From Klebsormidium nitens (Eukaryota > Streptophyta > Klebsormidiophyceae > Klebsormidiales > Klebsormidiaceae), in NCBI GenBank assembly GCA_000708835.1, contig DF237068.1, positions 48,923 to 112,922 on the forward strand: DNA of 64,000 nt. Direction: 5' to 3'. Positions 24,040-35,899 of the stretch are shown piece after piece. The notes below the pieces were generated by a model. It made no database searches. It was not told where the DNA came from and saw nothing but the letters and a program-made list of their open reading frames with translations. The position numbers and the translations under genes were made by a program. Positions within the stretch are counted from its first letter, which is position 1; every line of letters starts with the position of its first letter.

Positions 24040-25340
24040 AAACCGGTCATTGACCCAGAACCGCATAGGCCATACATTTCGGTCGTCCTTGGCACTGCTG
24101 TTGCAATGTTTCCGTCACTTCCAATAGATAGATCGTTGCTAATCGAAGTGCCCACTGATCTCCGACAAGTCCGTTTCTCAGTGGCTTCAGGATGATGATG
24201 TAAGCTCGTTTGGCGCTATCGAGCCACACGTGTTCCTGTTCATCAAAGCCATCGAATCCTCGAAGCCTCTCTGACCGCACGCTCGAGGAGACTGTGACAG
24301 AATCCTGGAGAACTCAGGAAGGCCGCAATGTATTGTCAAGGTTATCGGCGGCAGCTGTCATCAAGTTCAGAAAGCCGTTTTGATCAAAAACCAAAACCTT
24401 TAAGGGAACTTGCTTGAGGCCTCAGCTCCTTGTCAGGATCACAGAGCTCTGATTATGAACAACCAGTTTTTCAGAGCATCGACGGCTCGAGCTTCCTATA
24501 TGATCTGCCGCGCAAGATTCATTGAAGTTTGATCTCAACTCAGAAACGGGCCGCCGCTGCGCCGCGCGGCATCATTCCGTGGCGTTCAACTGTACACCAT
24601 CCTTCAAAAACACAATCTCAAGCACACAAGACTTTTCTCAGGCCCACAACAGCTTGTTAAAGCCTTGACACAAATCGCAGCTTTCAGCTGAGTTGAGTTG
24701 AAACATGCGCGAGCGCCTTTAAGTCAAGCTGAGCGCTTTAACACAACCGCCCCGCCATAATTCATGAGGCCGGACGCTTTCCGAATTGGGGTTTCGAGAA
24801 CCACTTTTGAAGAGATTGTTTGGACGGTGGTCGCAAAGCTGGAGACGACTTTGGATCCCAACGGCTCAGCAAACAAAGCAGGGATGTCATCCTTGGACAG
24901 GGGGAACAGGTCCAGATTGGTGCTTCATGCAAGTTACAGCCATGAATGTGACCGCGCCGTTCTGAAGAAGTTAAAATCTCAAGAACAAGCAGTCAAGAGT
25001 TTCTATATTCAACAAGGTTAAGAATACGTGTCCGGAATACGAAGAATTGCTTCCTACGCGGGACAACCTGTCGAAAGGATGACGGGGCCACTCGAACAAA
25101 ATTCCAATTATGAAACAACGGAGTTTAACAAAGAAGAGCGCCGCACTGCGGCCCCGCGCGTAGTACATTCCATCGTTGAAGAGTATGACGTCACGCAGAC
25201 CAGCGGCACCGAAACCTTGCATGAACCCACGAACTTCGTGAAGTCTCCGCCAAGGAGCCTAGTCTGACAGGGGGACACACTCGAGCAACACGTACTGCAT
25301 GTCCCAGAGTCTCGCTCCCAGCACACGTGTTTTCTTCCCG
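24040..25340. repeat. R module, copy 1
   Basis: Landmarks: GGCACTGCTGTTGCAATG with CCGTCACTT (24090-24120), GTGGCTTCAGGATGATG, ATCGAGCCACACGTGTTCCTG (24219), TTGAGGCCTCAGCTCCTTGTC (24414), AGAGCATCGACGG, the palindrome GCCGCGCGGC (24561-24570), AACATGCGCGAGCGC (24703), GAGGCCGGACGCTTTCCG (24766), TTTGGATCCCAACGGCTCAG and TGACGTCA (25186-25193). It is the best match to 33010-34330. Confidence 0.75.
24561..24570. repeat. R palindrome, copy 1 (GCCGCGCGGC)
   Basis: Perfect 10-bp palindrome, preceded by GCCGCCGCTGC and followed by ATCATTCCGTGGCGTTC. One of six equivalent positions in R modules where self-complementarity is kept. Confidence 0.7.
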
Positions 25341-25348
25341 CTTCGTAA

Positions 25349-25400
25349 CTTAGTTAAATAATCTAAATGACTTAGTTAAATTACTTAACTCAGTAACACT
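25349..25400. repeat. Short AT-rich direct repeat
   Basis: ACTTAGTTAAAT-type words occur about four times in 50 bases. The paralogous place near 34375-34410 has fewer words, so this is a copy-number difference in a simple repeat between the two large duplicates. Confidence 0.6.
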
Positions 25401-25734
25401 GCGGGCGTTCTAGTTGCCCAGAGGCACCGTTTCATCATAGCCCACATCGGGCGCATACTTCGCAATCCAAAACACTAGCTTTCCATCAAGTTGTATCGCC
25501 CATCCCGTGTGCTTCAATTCGAAGGGAAGGCAAAAAAAAACGTATGCTCCTTTCAAGCTGACTTACTAAGCAGCGACGTTGCTCCACTGCAAGACAGATC
25601 CATCAAACGCTACGTACTGAAAAATTTTGCAAACAGATGATTTCCAATAAGCACGTCAACTACTCAACGAGTATCCTTCCCTGACCTTTCCCCTTTCGTG
25701 GATAAGATCGACGGGACAGCAGTTGGCCTTGATG

Positions 25735-25990
25735 CTGAGATCTATGCCACGTGACAACCAGGGCGTCACGTGTCAAGCAAAGTAGGCTGCCAACAGATGA
25801 GAGCGTACCCGACTGGCAAGCTCTTGCAACGCTTAAGTTCGCAATGCTTAAAAGTCGGGCACCAGGATCTGGGGGCCTCAGTCGACATCAAAAAGCCGGC
25901 TTCTGAGTCCGGGTAAGAGAGTCCGCTTCTTGGGTGTGCCCCAAATTGACCTTCACATCACGGCCGGAGAAGGTCACAACAAGGCAAACC
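25735..25990. repeat. T module, copy 2
   Basis: GCCACGTGACAA (25746-25757) and GTCACGTGTCAA (25765-25776), then GCGTACCCGACTGGCAAGC, GTCGGGCACCAGGATCTGGGGG and GCCCCAAATTGACCTTCACATCACGGCC (box 25958-25965). It directly follows R copy 1, as T copy 4 follows R copy 2. Confidence 0.7.
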
Positions 25991-26339
25991 CGATAACCTT
26001 GTATATACGAGCCGCCACTTGCAACACAGCGGTGCTAAAAAGCATGTCTATCCTTTCATGGGCAATGACGGAACGGACATGCACGCCGTTTACAGTCGAC
26101 AAGAGCTCGACTCTTCAGACGGAAGCGACCGTCCGTTTCCAAGTCTGACAATCCTGAGCGTCTCCGAGCTTGGACGCGACGGCCTTCTCATACCAACATA
26201 AATCATTCAATAGGCTTGATGACAGTCTGCTAGTAAAAGCGCTCACCCTCTGCTCGATACACAGACGATACCGTCAAGAGAAACCCGGAAAGACGCTGAA
26301 ACCGCAAGATGACAGGGTGAAACATGGAATGCGACTGCA

Positions 26340-27060
26340 GAATCAGTAAACGCCTCGCTGTCTACAAGGCCAGGTCCAGGAAAACCGGCATCAGATGCAG
26401 CTGGGAGCGCGTGGCGAAATGCACAGTGCCAACGGAGACCTCTCCCTTGCCCTTCTAGCTAACCCTTTTGGATAATGCCCACGAAAGAAGAACGTTAACC
26501 TGCAAAGCTGCGAAAGCGAGGACGACTAAAATTCGTGGCTGACGCGGATTCTGGACGAGCTTCCCCGAGCCTTGTGTTGAGTACGAGGCATGATGTGGGC
26601 GTCGAGAGACGTTAAATTGACTTCGTTGTTTCGGAGAGGATCTTCGCGTTCGTCAGGTAATAGCAAGTCGAAGCTGTGGTTTCACTTTGGAGCCCTTCAG
26701 ACGATAGATGTTCTGGTGCCATATCCGCCTCTAAAGAGGCGGGCAGCACAGCCGCCGGAGACTTGAGTAAGCTTTCCTTACACGTCCGCCTTGGAAATAT
26801 GGCAACGCCCAAGACGAAGTGGGTACCCTACATCTGTTCATACGGCGTAGAAAGCGCTACGAACCTTGCTTCTGAAACTTTTACTAGCCCCATGTACCCA
26901 CTGATTTGAAGGCAAGGCTCTTCCGAGCTTGGCCCCCGACTTGAAGCCGTTGATCTAGACTCTTACCAACCCAACAGCCCGCAATCCAACTTACTCGCAG
27001 CTCTTAGTCAGAAGGTGTTTCACAATTTCGAATCTCGTATGCAACATCCAGTAGACAGTT
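26340..27060. repeat. P module, copy 3
   Basis: GTCTACAAGGCCAGGTCC (26355), CCGGCATCAGATGCAG, GTGCCAACGGAGACCTCTCCC (26427), GCATGATGTGGGCG (26590) and the hairpin CGCCTC-TAAA-GAGGCG (26726-26741), where the loop differs completely from copy 2 yet both arms are kept. The right half is more decayed. Confidence 0.6.
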
Positions 27061-30000
27061 AAAAACCATTTGGACCAGGATGCCTGATCAGTGCAGTGCT
27101 TGATAGAAGAATGTCTGCCGGAAAGTTTATGCTGCTTTCATTACACGCAAAACGGTGATATTAGTTGGGCTTCAAGGACACTGCAAAGCTTGAGACTTTC
27201 TGTGGTCTCACTTGGTTCATGAACTTTTCCTCGCCCTTCGATTGCCACGGATTACCAATCTGACAAATTCAGGTTTGAGTGACAGAGGGGTCTTTGGCGT
27301 CGATCAAAGCGTGACGGTAAAGATGAGGCTGAACATATCTGAACTTGGTTTTAATTCGTCACGGCCAGCAGTCAGACACGATGTCTAGTTCTGGGGCTTC
27401 AAACGAAACTGCCCGACGAGATGAGCAGATACGGCCAGACTGTCTTGTGATCCTCTGTTCCTGCCGGAAGAACCGGAGTTAAGCATGCAGGCCGCTACGA
27501 ACGCCTTATATGGATCGAGGCTAATGTGCCCGACGACCTGTATGCTTCCAACGAGCTTGGCATCAGACATTTCAACGAAGGCATCAGGACTGGATACACC
27601 GATGTCTGGGCATTCAAAGTGCCCCAGGCCCGGGGGTACCACCCAATCACGGCCGCATGGCAAAAAGATGAACAAGTGACTTGGGCCTTCGAACCCAAAT
27701 GCAGACTCCGCGCGCTTTCAAGAGACAGTTCTCAAGTGGGCACTCGCAGATCAAGATCAACCCGGCGCGACCAAAACAAGAGTCAAAACAATGACCTCGG
27801 GAAACAGTGGCCTGCACTGCAGAACCGCTTGCTAACCCGGGACTGGCTCTCCATTTTGACCTAACCGGGTTCGAAACGACCGTTGCTTCCAGGAGCTGAT
27901 GGATCGACAGTGACTGGAGTGCAGGTGCGAACTACACAATACTTCGGCTATGCCGTTTGTAAGTTCTAGTGGCATCAGGAGAGTCAAAGGTTGAGTTGCT
28001 CATGGCCCTCTAGAGCCAAAAGGCCTTCCTGGTCATCAAAAGCCCTGCCAACTTCGATTCATAATTGTGAGTCCCGCATGCTCAAGACCACAAATTTGCA
28101 GAGAAGCAGCCGCCACGTCCTGGACACTTCCAAGCCGGGCATCCGGAGCGTTTTTGAAGATAAGGTGGTCATTCTATGGAATGCAAAAGGTAAAAGCAGA
28201 TGGTTGCTGCCTCAAATCCCAACCGTAACTGACTTTTGCATGGGTTGTGAACCAGCAGCCAGTTCTGTCCTGGAGCATCATGGGCGACGCACAACAAATC
28301 GAGGAGCATTCGTGTACGAACTCCACTCGAAGCCTTCCAAAGTTCTTTGAAAGAATGAAGAGCCGCGGCAGTCCAAGTTGTATATATCACGTGGCACTGT
28401 ACGGATTCAATTTGCAAGGACCAAACGATTCACGGTAATGCCGTTTTCTAGACCACTTCAAATATGCAGAAGCCCTTCGAGTCGATTTCGATTGAAGCGC
28501 CAGACCACCTGCAATCGGCCGTTTGAACGATCCCACGACTCAGATCCAAAAAGCAAGTCCTCAGCGGATTGTTCTGCGTCCAATAGCAACCGGAAAGCTG
28601 AACGACAAGAAGATTAGGGCTCAAGGACTGGTCGCTAAACAGCTTCTGGGCAGGGAGATGCCGATAAACAGATGCCGATCATCAGATGTTGATCATTGCC
28701 ATTCACCTGATTGGTTGTGTGGAATTTCTGCATTTGGGTCGTGGATAGAGCAGCTTTTGGGAAGATGACGTCGCACAGAATATCGCATCATTCACAATCT
28801 GAAGTCGTCCAATATGTCGCTTCATTGTTCGCTGTTAGCAAGCGAGCGAGCACTGCACTTAACTCAAGCTTTGAAAAGACGCTGACTTGCCAGAATTCTG
28901 TAACTTCGACATTGTGGTTGACGAGATTGAGGGAGACTCTTGTATGGTCAAGAGTGAACGCCGGTGTTTCGATGCCAAAACCTGTTCGAGTGAGATTAAG
29001 GCAACCGTGAATTTCTCAATGGCTAGTGATTGATCTGGAGCGAATCTCATTTTTGGCACCCAGATGGCTTGTAGATGACCAGGGCCAACGAGCACACTGG
29101 CGCGAGCGGCTGAACGTACTTATATTAACACATTGCTTAGTAGAAGATATTTCGGTGTAAGTGCTGCTTTATATTGATTCAAATCCAACATGGATGCTAA
29201 CCTCTTGTCATTTCCCTGGTTGCGCGGAGAAATTTAATTCTCGATTTATAAAACATAAGAGACAATATTGGACTGAACACCGAAGAGATCCCGAGCAACA
29301 GCGCAAATGTTTCCTTTCCGATGCGATGCGACACAGATGCAACGCTTACCGACTTTTTTTCTGATGGGGTCTTGGCCTTAAGAACGCGAGCAGTGCTCAT
29401 CGACGAGGTTCCAAGCAAGCGCCGGAGCAGAATGAACAGCCCACATCGAAAGAGACGAACGGGTTTCGCTTGATCAGCCCACGGTACTCGCGCCGTAAAC
29501 CTGTGCGCTTTTAAGTGAGATTCCACAGCTTCTCGTTGATCAACCCTAATCATTCATGATTGATACTGACTCGTATGACCGCCTAGAGATTAAGTCGGTC
29601 CAGTTTCCATGACGCGGATGACGGGTCACCGCGGTACGTGGCATCAGCAGTCGCGGGCCTTCAAAGCGGGTACGATTCCTGGCAACGACAGTACAGCCAG
29701 TCTTCCTAGATATTCACAGCCACTTCCACCAGTAAAGGAAAGCCGATGAGCTCAAACTTAACTGCCGTTGTACTAGAGGGGACCGGATTAAGGCATCAGG
29801 CTAATTAAGAGGGACGCCGAGCGAGCGGCATGAGCGCAATTGTGATTGAATCAATCATGATCCGTCAGACCTGAGTAAAGACTGAAACCTTAGCACTGTA
29901 GGCGTGAGCCAAAAGTAGCTGCCAGCCAGCTCACGTTAGATCAGGCCAATGGACTGAATCATCTTAGTTTTAGATTCAGTTCCAGGACAGGCTCAAGGGA

Positions 30001-30080
30001 GATTTGATGAAGGACGCACAAGCTACCAGACCGTGTTAATCAAGAGTCATTTGTAAACCAATCGAGGCTGCCTACAAGCA
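27060..30080. other. Gene-free stretch between the two large duplicates
   Basis: It contains two TCACGGCC boxes (27359-27366, 27647-27654) and one degenerate R-like block: TGGCATCAGGAGAG (27972), TAGAGCCAAAAGGCCTTCCTGG, GTCATCAAAAGCC (28033) and CCAGCAGCCAGTTC-TGGAGCATCATGGGCGAC (28251-28288). The stretch 28850-30030 shows nothing that I recognise. Confidence 0.4.
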
Positions 30081-30089
30081 AGTACGCAC

Positions 30090-30370
30090 CCAAATGCTGT
30101 TTTCGCAATGCCAATCTTCGTTCTGGACCCATCACAGTCGGGCACCAAAATCGGGGGCCACTGGCCATAGACACAACAAAAGCATGCTCGAAGTACTGCT
30201 CGGGCGTCATGATCAATTAACATCCACAAGGCTGGATGGGCGCGGCGCCCACATGACCTTTTAATCACGGCTGCCGGTGCGCATACCAACCGGAATTTAC
30301 CATCAGAGTAATCAAGACAGCTTGAGGGGCCTGGGGGGAAACAGCCAATAGGCATCCAAGGTGGTCGAAA
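30090..30370. repeat. T module, copy 3 (G-boxes lost)
   Basis: It has CAGTCGGGCACCAAAATCGGGGGCC (30135), ATGGGCGCGGCGCCCACATGACC (30236) and ATCACGGCTG (decayed box), followed by GGTGGTCGAAACC as at 20520. The G-box pair expected near 30050 is absent; instead ACCAATCGAGGCTGCCTACA aligns to the segment just after it. Confidence 0.55.
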
Positions 30371-30639
30371 CCTCTTGAAACATTCACGCTCATAATCCTC
30401 CAGCTCGAGCACGCGCCGTTTCACAACCGTTTGCAAGAGCTCAAGCAAATGCTAGTAGCCGTCCGTACAGGGTCCGTTTTCACGTACAGCTGCTGCCGGT
30501 TCTCACGTTTCCAAGCTTGCACCCAACGGCTTTCCCACTGTAACACTCACCACTCAATCGACGGTCTGCTTTTGAGTTACAACCACTGGCAAAGGTCAGG
30601 AGGACGAGCTGAACCTTGGAACGAACATGACCAATCAGA

Positions 30640-31410
30640 CAATCCCCCACTGCAACAAGGCCAACTTAAGGGACAACCGGCGTCAGATGCGCTCGAAAAT
30701 GAGCACGTGGCGAGATGCCCAATGCCAGCGGAGACATAATCGTCCTTGCCCGTCAAGCCAATCCTCTTGTACAGCATGTCACGAACAGGGAAGTTCAATT
30801 TATGCGGGATCTTGAGGCCTAAAGAAGATACGAAAGCACAGAAGGGCGGACACGGATCTGCCTGGATAGCACGGATTCTGCGGGGGATTATGTTTGATTC
30901 TGATTCTGCAGGGGCGTACCTGCTATGACGAGACCAAACGCGCCGGCGATTATAATGGACAGAAGCATGATGTGGGCACTTGGGACAACGTCAAAGTTTT
31001 AGCTTCTGTGCTTCAAAGCTGGTCTTTGTGAGGTTGAGAGCAAAGAGGACCGGATGTGCTCGTTTTAAGCATTGAGATGATAAACGCTTTGATGCCGTTA
31101 TCCGCCTCGAAGGAGGCGAGTACCACAGCAAACGGTGGCACGAACAAACCTTTCAAGACAAGTCGGCCCTGAAGCTTTGGTATTTGCCGCTTAAGAGAAG
31201 GTGGTTACAGCTGTATTAGGAACATGTTATCCTCCGATTAATAAGCTCCAAGCTCCTTTCGTGTCCTGAAGCACTGCTTAAAAGGCAAACACGTACTGAG
31301 AGCTCCCTCTCTCACCCCTTCAAAGACCAACAACCCACAGACCGACCTGCAGCTTTCAGTGTTGGACGGAACGACGAGGACCCGTGTCAAAATAACTTGT
31401 TCAGTCCTTT
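30640..31410. repeat. P module, copy 4
   Basis: GCAACAAGGCCAACTTAAGG, CCGGCGTCAGATGCGC (30680), ATGCCAGCGGAGAC-GTCCTTGCCCGTC (30721), GCATGATGTGGGC (30966), the hairpin CGCCTC-GAAG-GAGGCG (31103-31118), CGTACTGAGAGCTCCCTCTC and GTTGGACGGAACGACG (31359). It pairs with P copy 2 at an offset near 9.05 kb. Confidence 0.7.
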
Positions 31411-32384
31411 GAAATTATGGACTAGGATGCCTGATGTTGATCTCATCAATTTGACAAGTACCCTTTCCATCCGACTTGCAAGGTTGTTGACCGGGCTTTC
31501 AAAACGAGCGGGCATGAGACGCTTTAATAATGGTCTCGCTCGACTGATTTTCTCTTCCTGGCCCCGTCACGGTTGCCCTGATGAAAATAATAAATAGTCT
31601 TTTTTTTGTGACAATTAAAGTGACTTAGCATCATTAAGCAACGGTTTTATGAGGAAGACTCTGGCTGGAAATGATAGCCCTATCAATTTTATCGAAAACC
31701 AGCAGTTGGGAGCCGGAAGCGCGACACGGAACCACGGAACGAGATCACCAGAAAAGCGGCGGAACTTTTTGTGTTCCTTGATCTGCTCTTCTGCCCAAGC
31801 TAAAAATGCAGACCGCCTCGATCGAAAGCAGACGCAAAGTGAAGCCACAACAGGGGGACTCCAAACTAAATGCAAGGTAATTAACTACTTTCCCAAAGGT
31901 CAAAAAGCCAAATTGATCGCGTAAACAGGCCGAAAGATGAAGGAACTCCTGAATTAGCGTTCCTGGGCCGTTTGTGGATGGGCAAGCAGGTTAGACACAC
32001 GACAAGGCTCTCACTTTACATGACAAAAAAACTCACCTAGGAAACACTACAGCAGGTTCGTAACTCAAGCTGGGCTAAAGGACGTTTGCCACTGGGCCAG
32101 TTTACATGCGTCTTTATTTGGGCCGATCAGACGATTCAACCAGGTGCATGATACGACGACCTGGATCACTTGGAGTCGACGGATGGATTGCACGACAAGC
32201 AGACTAAGCTGGAAAAAGAGCAATTTTTTGCCAGACGCGATTTTCGCTGAAATGAAAAGATGAACGGCCGCGCTTTGATGGCAACGATTTCACCGAAGCC
32301 GATTGATCGAACCAATTACGCATCAACAGATTGCGGCCGTCGGGGAGAACACGTGACTTTTTGGTGCAAAAAGTCTACGGTCAC

Positions 32385-32600
32385 CTGAATGCCCACTCGT
32401 TCCTGATCACCGAGTGCGCTCTTTCCGAGGGCAGAGTCTCCGTCGCCAAAGATCAAAAGACTATATATAACGAACTGAAGGGCGTGAAAAAGTACGTCGC
32501 GCATCTCCGCCTGGGTAAAGAGTGCCCACTGGCGCCAGCGGCCGTCTCATTATGGCCATACCCCCCCCGGCCCACCTTCCAGAAATCATTTTTGCGAGAG
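32385..32600. repeat. S module, copy 2
   Basis: CACCTGAATGCCCACTCGTTCCTGATC, ACCGAGTGCGCTCTTTCCGAGG, GTCTCCGTCGCCAAAGATCAAAAG (32436), CTGGGTAAAGAGTGCCCACTGG (32511-32532) and GCGGCCGTCTCATTATGGCC. It is the best match to S copy 1 (offset about 8.95 kb). The plus frame stays open from 32331 to 32657, but frameshifts separate it from copy 1. Confidence 0.65.
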
Positions 32601-33009
32601 TCGACCATGCAGTGCATCCAGGATCATCTGCGTTGGCCAACGCAGCGGCTGCCTTGAACCGTTCACTGGGCATTCGTTCAACGAATGCCCAGTTGCCGCC
32701 AGGGGTTGCAGGCCCCGTCTTCGAAGCTCAATTGGAACAGGGAAGCGAGTTGCACCGAAACAGCAGAAAGTCATGACGAGAAATGGAAGCGCCCCTGGAT
32801 GACGTCCGCCCAATATTAAACTGCATGATGCAATTGCCTGATGGAAAAGGTATTTTCCGGAGGTTCCGCCGTTGAGAGCGACGTACTACTCATAAGAAAT
32901 ACACATCAAAGTTTGCGATTGAGAGACAGTCCATGTGCAATTGCTCGGTGAAGGTTTGATTCGCCGGAAAGTTCTTGATGAGTACACTTGCCTAAGAAGA
33001 ACACGCAGC

Positions 33010-34330
33010 CGCTCACTGACCCGGAATTTTATAGGCCATGCTTATCGATCGTCATTGGCACTGCTGTGATCAGAAAGTACCCCGTCACCTTCAACAAACG
33101 GATTGGTTTTTACCGACTGCCCCGTGTGATCTACGTCATCTTACACAAGCCCGTTTTTTCAGTGGCGTCAGGATGACGAAAAACACACATCAATTGGCGC
33201 CATCGAGCCAACACGTATTCCTGGTCGTCAAGGCCATCCCGTCTAATATCCAACTTTTCTAACCGCACGCCCGAGAAGACCGTGACACTGTCATGAAGAT
33301 TTGAGAAAGGCCGCAATTTTTATGTAAGGTTATTCGTAGCAACTTGAAAGGCTTACGAAGAAAGTCGGTTTGACCGGAAATTGGAAATGGCAATCAAGGG
33401 AGCTTGCCTAAGGCCTCAGCTCCCTGTAAGCGCGAGCTCTGGTTGGAAAGAACCACTGTCTTGAAGTATCAATGGAAATTTTGAAGATCTGAAGGAAACG
33501 AAGCGATGCCTCTCGCAGCGACCCGAGCTTTCTTTATGATCTGCCGCGCAAGAATCATTGTAGAATGATGCCGACTCAGAACGCCGCCGCCGCTGCGCCG
33601 CGCGGCATCATTCCATTCTTCCGTGGCGTTCGAATGTCTACCTTCCTTCAAGAGCGCAACCTCAGGCACACAATCTTCAGATCAGTGAAGACACTTTGTT
33701 CAAAGCCTTGTAAAATTCGCGATTCTCAGCTGACTCGAGTGGAAACATGCGCGAGCGCTTTTGAGTCAAGCTGGGCGCTTCAGGACAATCGCCCGGCCAT
33801 AGTTTATGAGGCCGGACGCTTTCCGTATTGGGGCTTCGAGAACCACTCTTGAAGAGATTGTTTGGACTTTGATCGGAAAGCTGGAGACGACGTTGGATCC
33901 CTATGGCTCAGCAAACAAAGCAGGGATGTCATCCTTGGACAGGGGGGACAGGTCCAGGTTGTTGATTCATGCAAGTTACAGCCATACATATGACCGCGCT
34001 GTTCTGAAGAAGTTAAAACCCTCCAGAACAAGAGGTCAAGAGTGTCTATATACAACAAGGTTAAGAACACGTGTCCGGAATACGAAGTATTGCTTCCTCC
34101 GTGGGAAAAGGCTGAAAGGATGACGGGGCTGCTCGAACTCCGGTCGAATTATAAAACAACGGAGAGCACCCAAAGAAGAGCGCCGCAGTACTGCGGCCGT
34201 GCGCGTAGTAGCTTCCATTGCTAAAGAGTATGACGTTACGCAGACCAGCTGCACCTTGCATGAAAACCATCAACTTCGTGCAGTCTCCGCCAACGAGCCT
34301 AGCCTGACAGGGGGACACACTCTAGCAACA
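33010..34330. repeat. R module, copy 2
   Basis: Same order as R copy 1 at an offset of about 9.04 kb: GTCATTGGCACTGCTGTGATC (33051), CAGTGGCGTCAGGATGA, ATCGAGCCAACACGTATTCC (33202), AAGGCCTCAGCTCCCTG (33410), palindrome GCCGCGCGGC (33597-33606), AACATGCGCGAGCGC (33745) and GAGGCCGGACGCTTTCCG (33808). TGACGTCA of copy 1 is TGACGTTA here. The 24703-24907 / 33745-33950 interval is the most similar pair of segments in the window. Confidence 0.75.
33597..33606. repeat. R palindrome, copy 2 (GCCGCGCGGC)
   Basis: Same palindrome as copy 1, followed by ATCATTCC and, after a small insertion, CCGTGGCGTTCG. Confidence 0.7.
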
Positions 34331-34764
34331 TGTCCAGCGTGTCACTCCCAGTGTAACTGTTTTCTTCCCGCTTCGTAACTTGATTAAATAACTTACTTAA
34401 GTTAGTAACACTGCGGGCGTTCAGTTGCCCAGAGGTACCGTTTCATCTTAGCCGCATTGGGCGCATACATGGCAAACCAAAACACTAGCGTTCCCCTCAA
34501 GTTGTATTGCCGGTCCCTTGGTGCGTCAATTGTTTGAGGAGGCAAAAACAAAAATGCGCTCATCTAGAAAAGCTGACTCAGTTAGCAGCGACGTTGTTCC
34601 ACTGCCAGAAAGATCCATATTCAACGCTACGTCTGAAAAACGGACACGTACTGAAAAAAACAGCAACCAGGTGATTTCCAATAAGCACGTCAACTACTAA
34701 ACGAGTATCTCTAACTGACCTTTCCCCTTTCGTGGATAAGATCGACGGGACAGCAGTTGGCCCT

Positions 34765-35060
34765 GATGCTGAGATGCCACGTGTCAACCAGTGCGTCACT
34801 GATACGTGTCAATCAAAGGAGGCTGCGTACAGGTGAGAGCGTACCCGACTGGCAAGCTCTTGCAACGCTTCAAAGTCGGGCACCAGGATCGAAGCCCCAC
34901 TTATCGACAATCAAAAGGCTTGCTCAAACCCCCGCTCAAACCGGCTTCTCGTTCGGCTTGTCGACATCATTGAATGGGTCATGTGCCCAGATGGACCTTC
35001 AAATCACGGCCGGAGAAGCGCACAACCAGGCAAACCCGGCAAAGTACCTTGGTACATACG
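34765..35060. repeat. T module, copy 4
   Basis: GCCACGTGTCAA (34776-34787) and a degenerate second element, TACGTGTCAAT (34803-34813), then GCGTACCCGACTGGCAAGC, GTCGGGCACCAGGATC and GCCCAGATGGACCTTCAAATCACGGCC (box 35004-35011). Confidence 0.7.
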
Positions 35061-35394
35061 AGCGGCCACTTGCGAATGAACGGTACTGAAAACTTTCTTT
35101 CCTTTCATGAATCATGGGCAACGACGGAACGGACATGCACGGCGTTTACAGTCCATCAACAAGAGCTGGACTCTTCCAGACGTCAGCGACTCTTCCTGAA
35201 CGTCTTCAAGTCTGGACGAGACGGCCTTCTCACAGAACATACGTCACTTGATAGGCTTGACGAGTCTGTCTGCTTTCAACATCGCTCATCGTTTGCTCGA
35301 TATACAGACGATACCGTCAAGCTGTATTCGGAAAGACGCTGAAGCCGCAAGATGACAGCCTGGAACACGGAAAGACATGCAGAAACAATAAAAA

Positions 35395-35880
35395 TTCGCT
35401 CTCTACAAGGGCCAGCTTAACAACACCCGGCGTCAGATGCGTATTCAAGGGTGCTCGTGGCTTTGATCCTTTTGGAAAACCACGAAAGAACAACGTTATC
35501 GTGCGGAACTTTCAAAGCGGAAAAGTTGCGAAAGCAAGAACGATCCGAGAATCTGGCTGACGTAGATATGAAGGAGCTTCGCGCGCGAACCTTGTGTTGA
35601 GGACAAAAGCATGTTGTGGGCATTTGAGACAACGGCATATTGAATGTGGTGCTGCAAGAGGTTGTTTGAAAGGTGGAGAGCAAAGCAGAACTGTATAATC
35701 GCTTTGGAGCACTTGAGAGGATAGCTTTCTGTTGTCGTATCCCCCTCCAGGAGGCGAGCATCAATGCAGATGGTGTTGTAAGCAAGTTGGCCTTGATAAT
35801 ATGGAATTTGCCGCTCACGACAAAGTGAGTCCCCGCTTGAGCGTCATCCGGCCCATCCGCCAAGAACTTACCTTCCGAAG
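35395..35880. repeat. P module, copy 5 (shortened)
   Basis: TCTACAAGGGCCAGCTTAACAA (35401), CCGGCGTCAGATGCG, GCATGTTGTGGGC (35608) and the damaged hairpin CCCCTC-CA-GGAGGCG region (35741-35756). It is shorter than the other copies, and the GTACAGAGCTCCCC landmark is missing. Confidence 0.55.
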
Positions 35881-35899
35881 CTTCTTACAATCTCGAAGT

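Noticed and set aside
24764-25021. Plus frame starting MRPDAF, repeated at 33806-34123
   Set aside because: The two R copies share the first part of the frame, but both end after an indel-rich stretch and the other R copies (36.2 kb) do not keep it. DNA similarity alone explains the shared peptide.
27526-27864. Plus frame of 112 codons over a TCACGGCC box
   Set aside because: No homologous frame at other box positions and no known domain.
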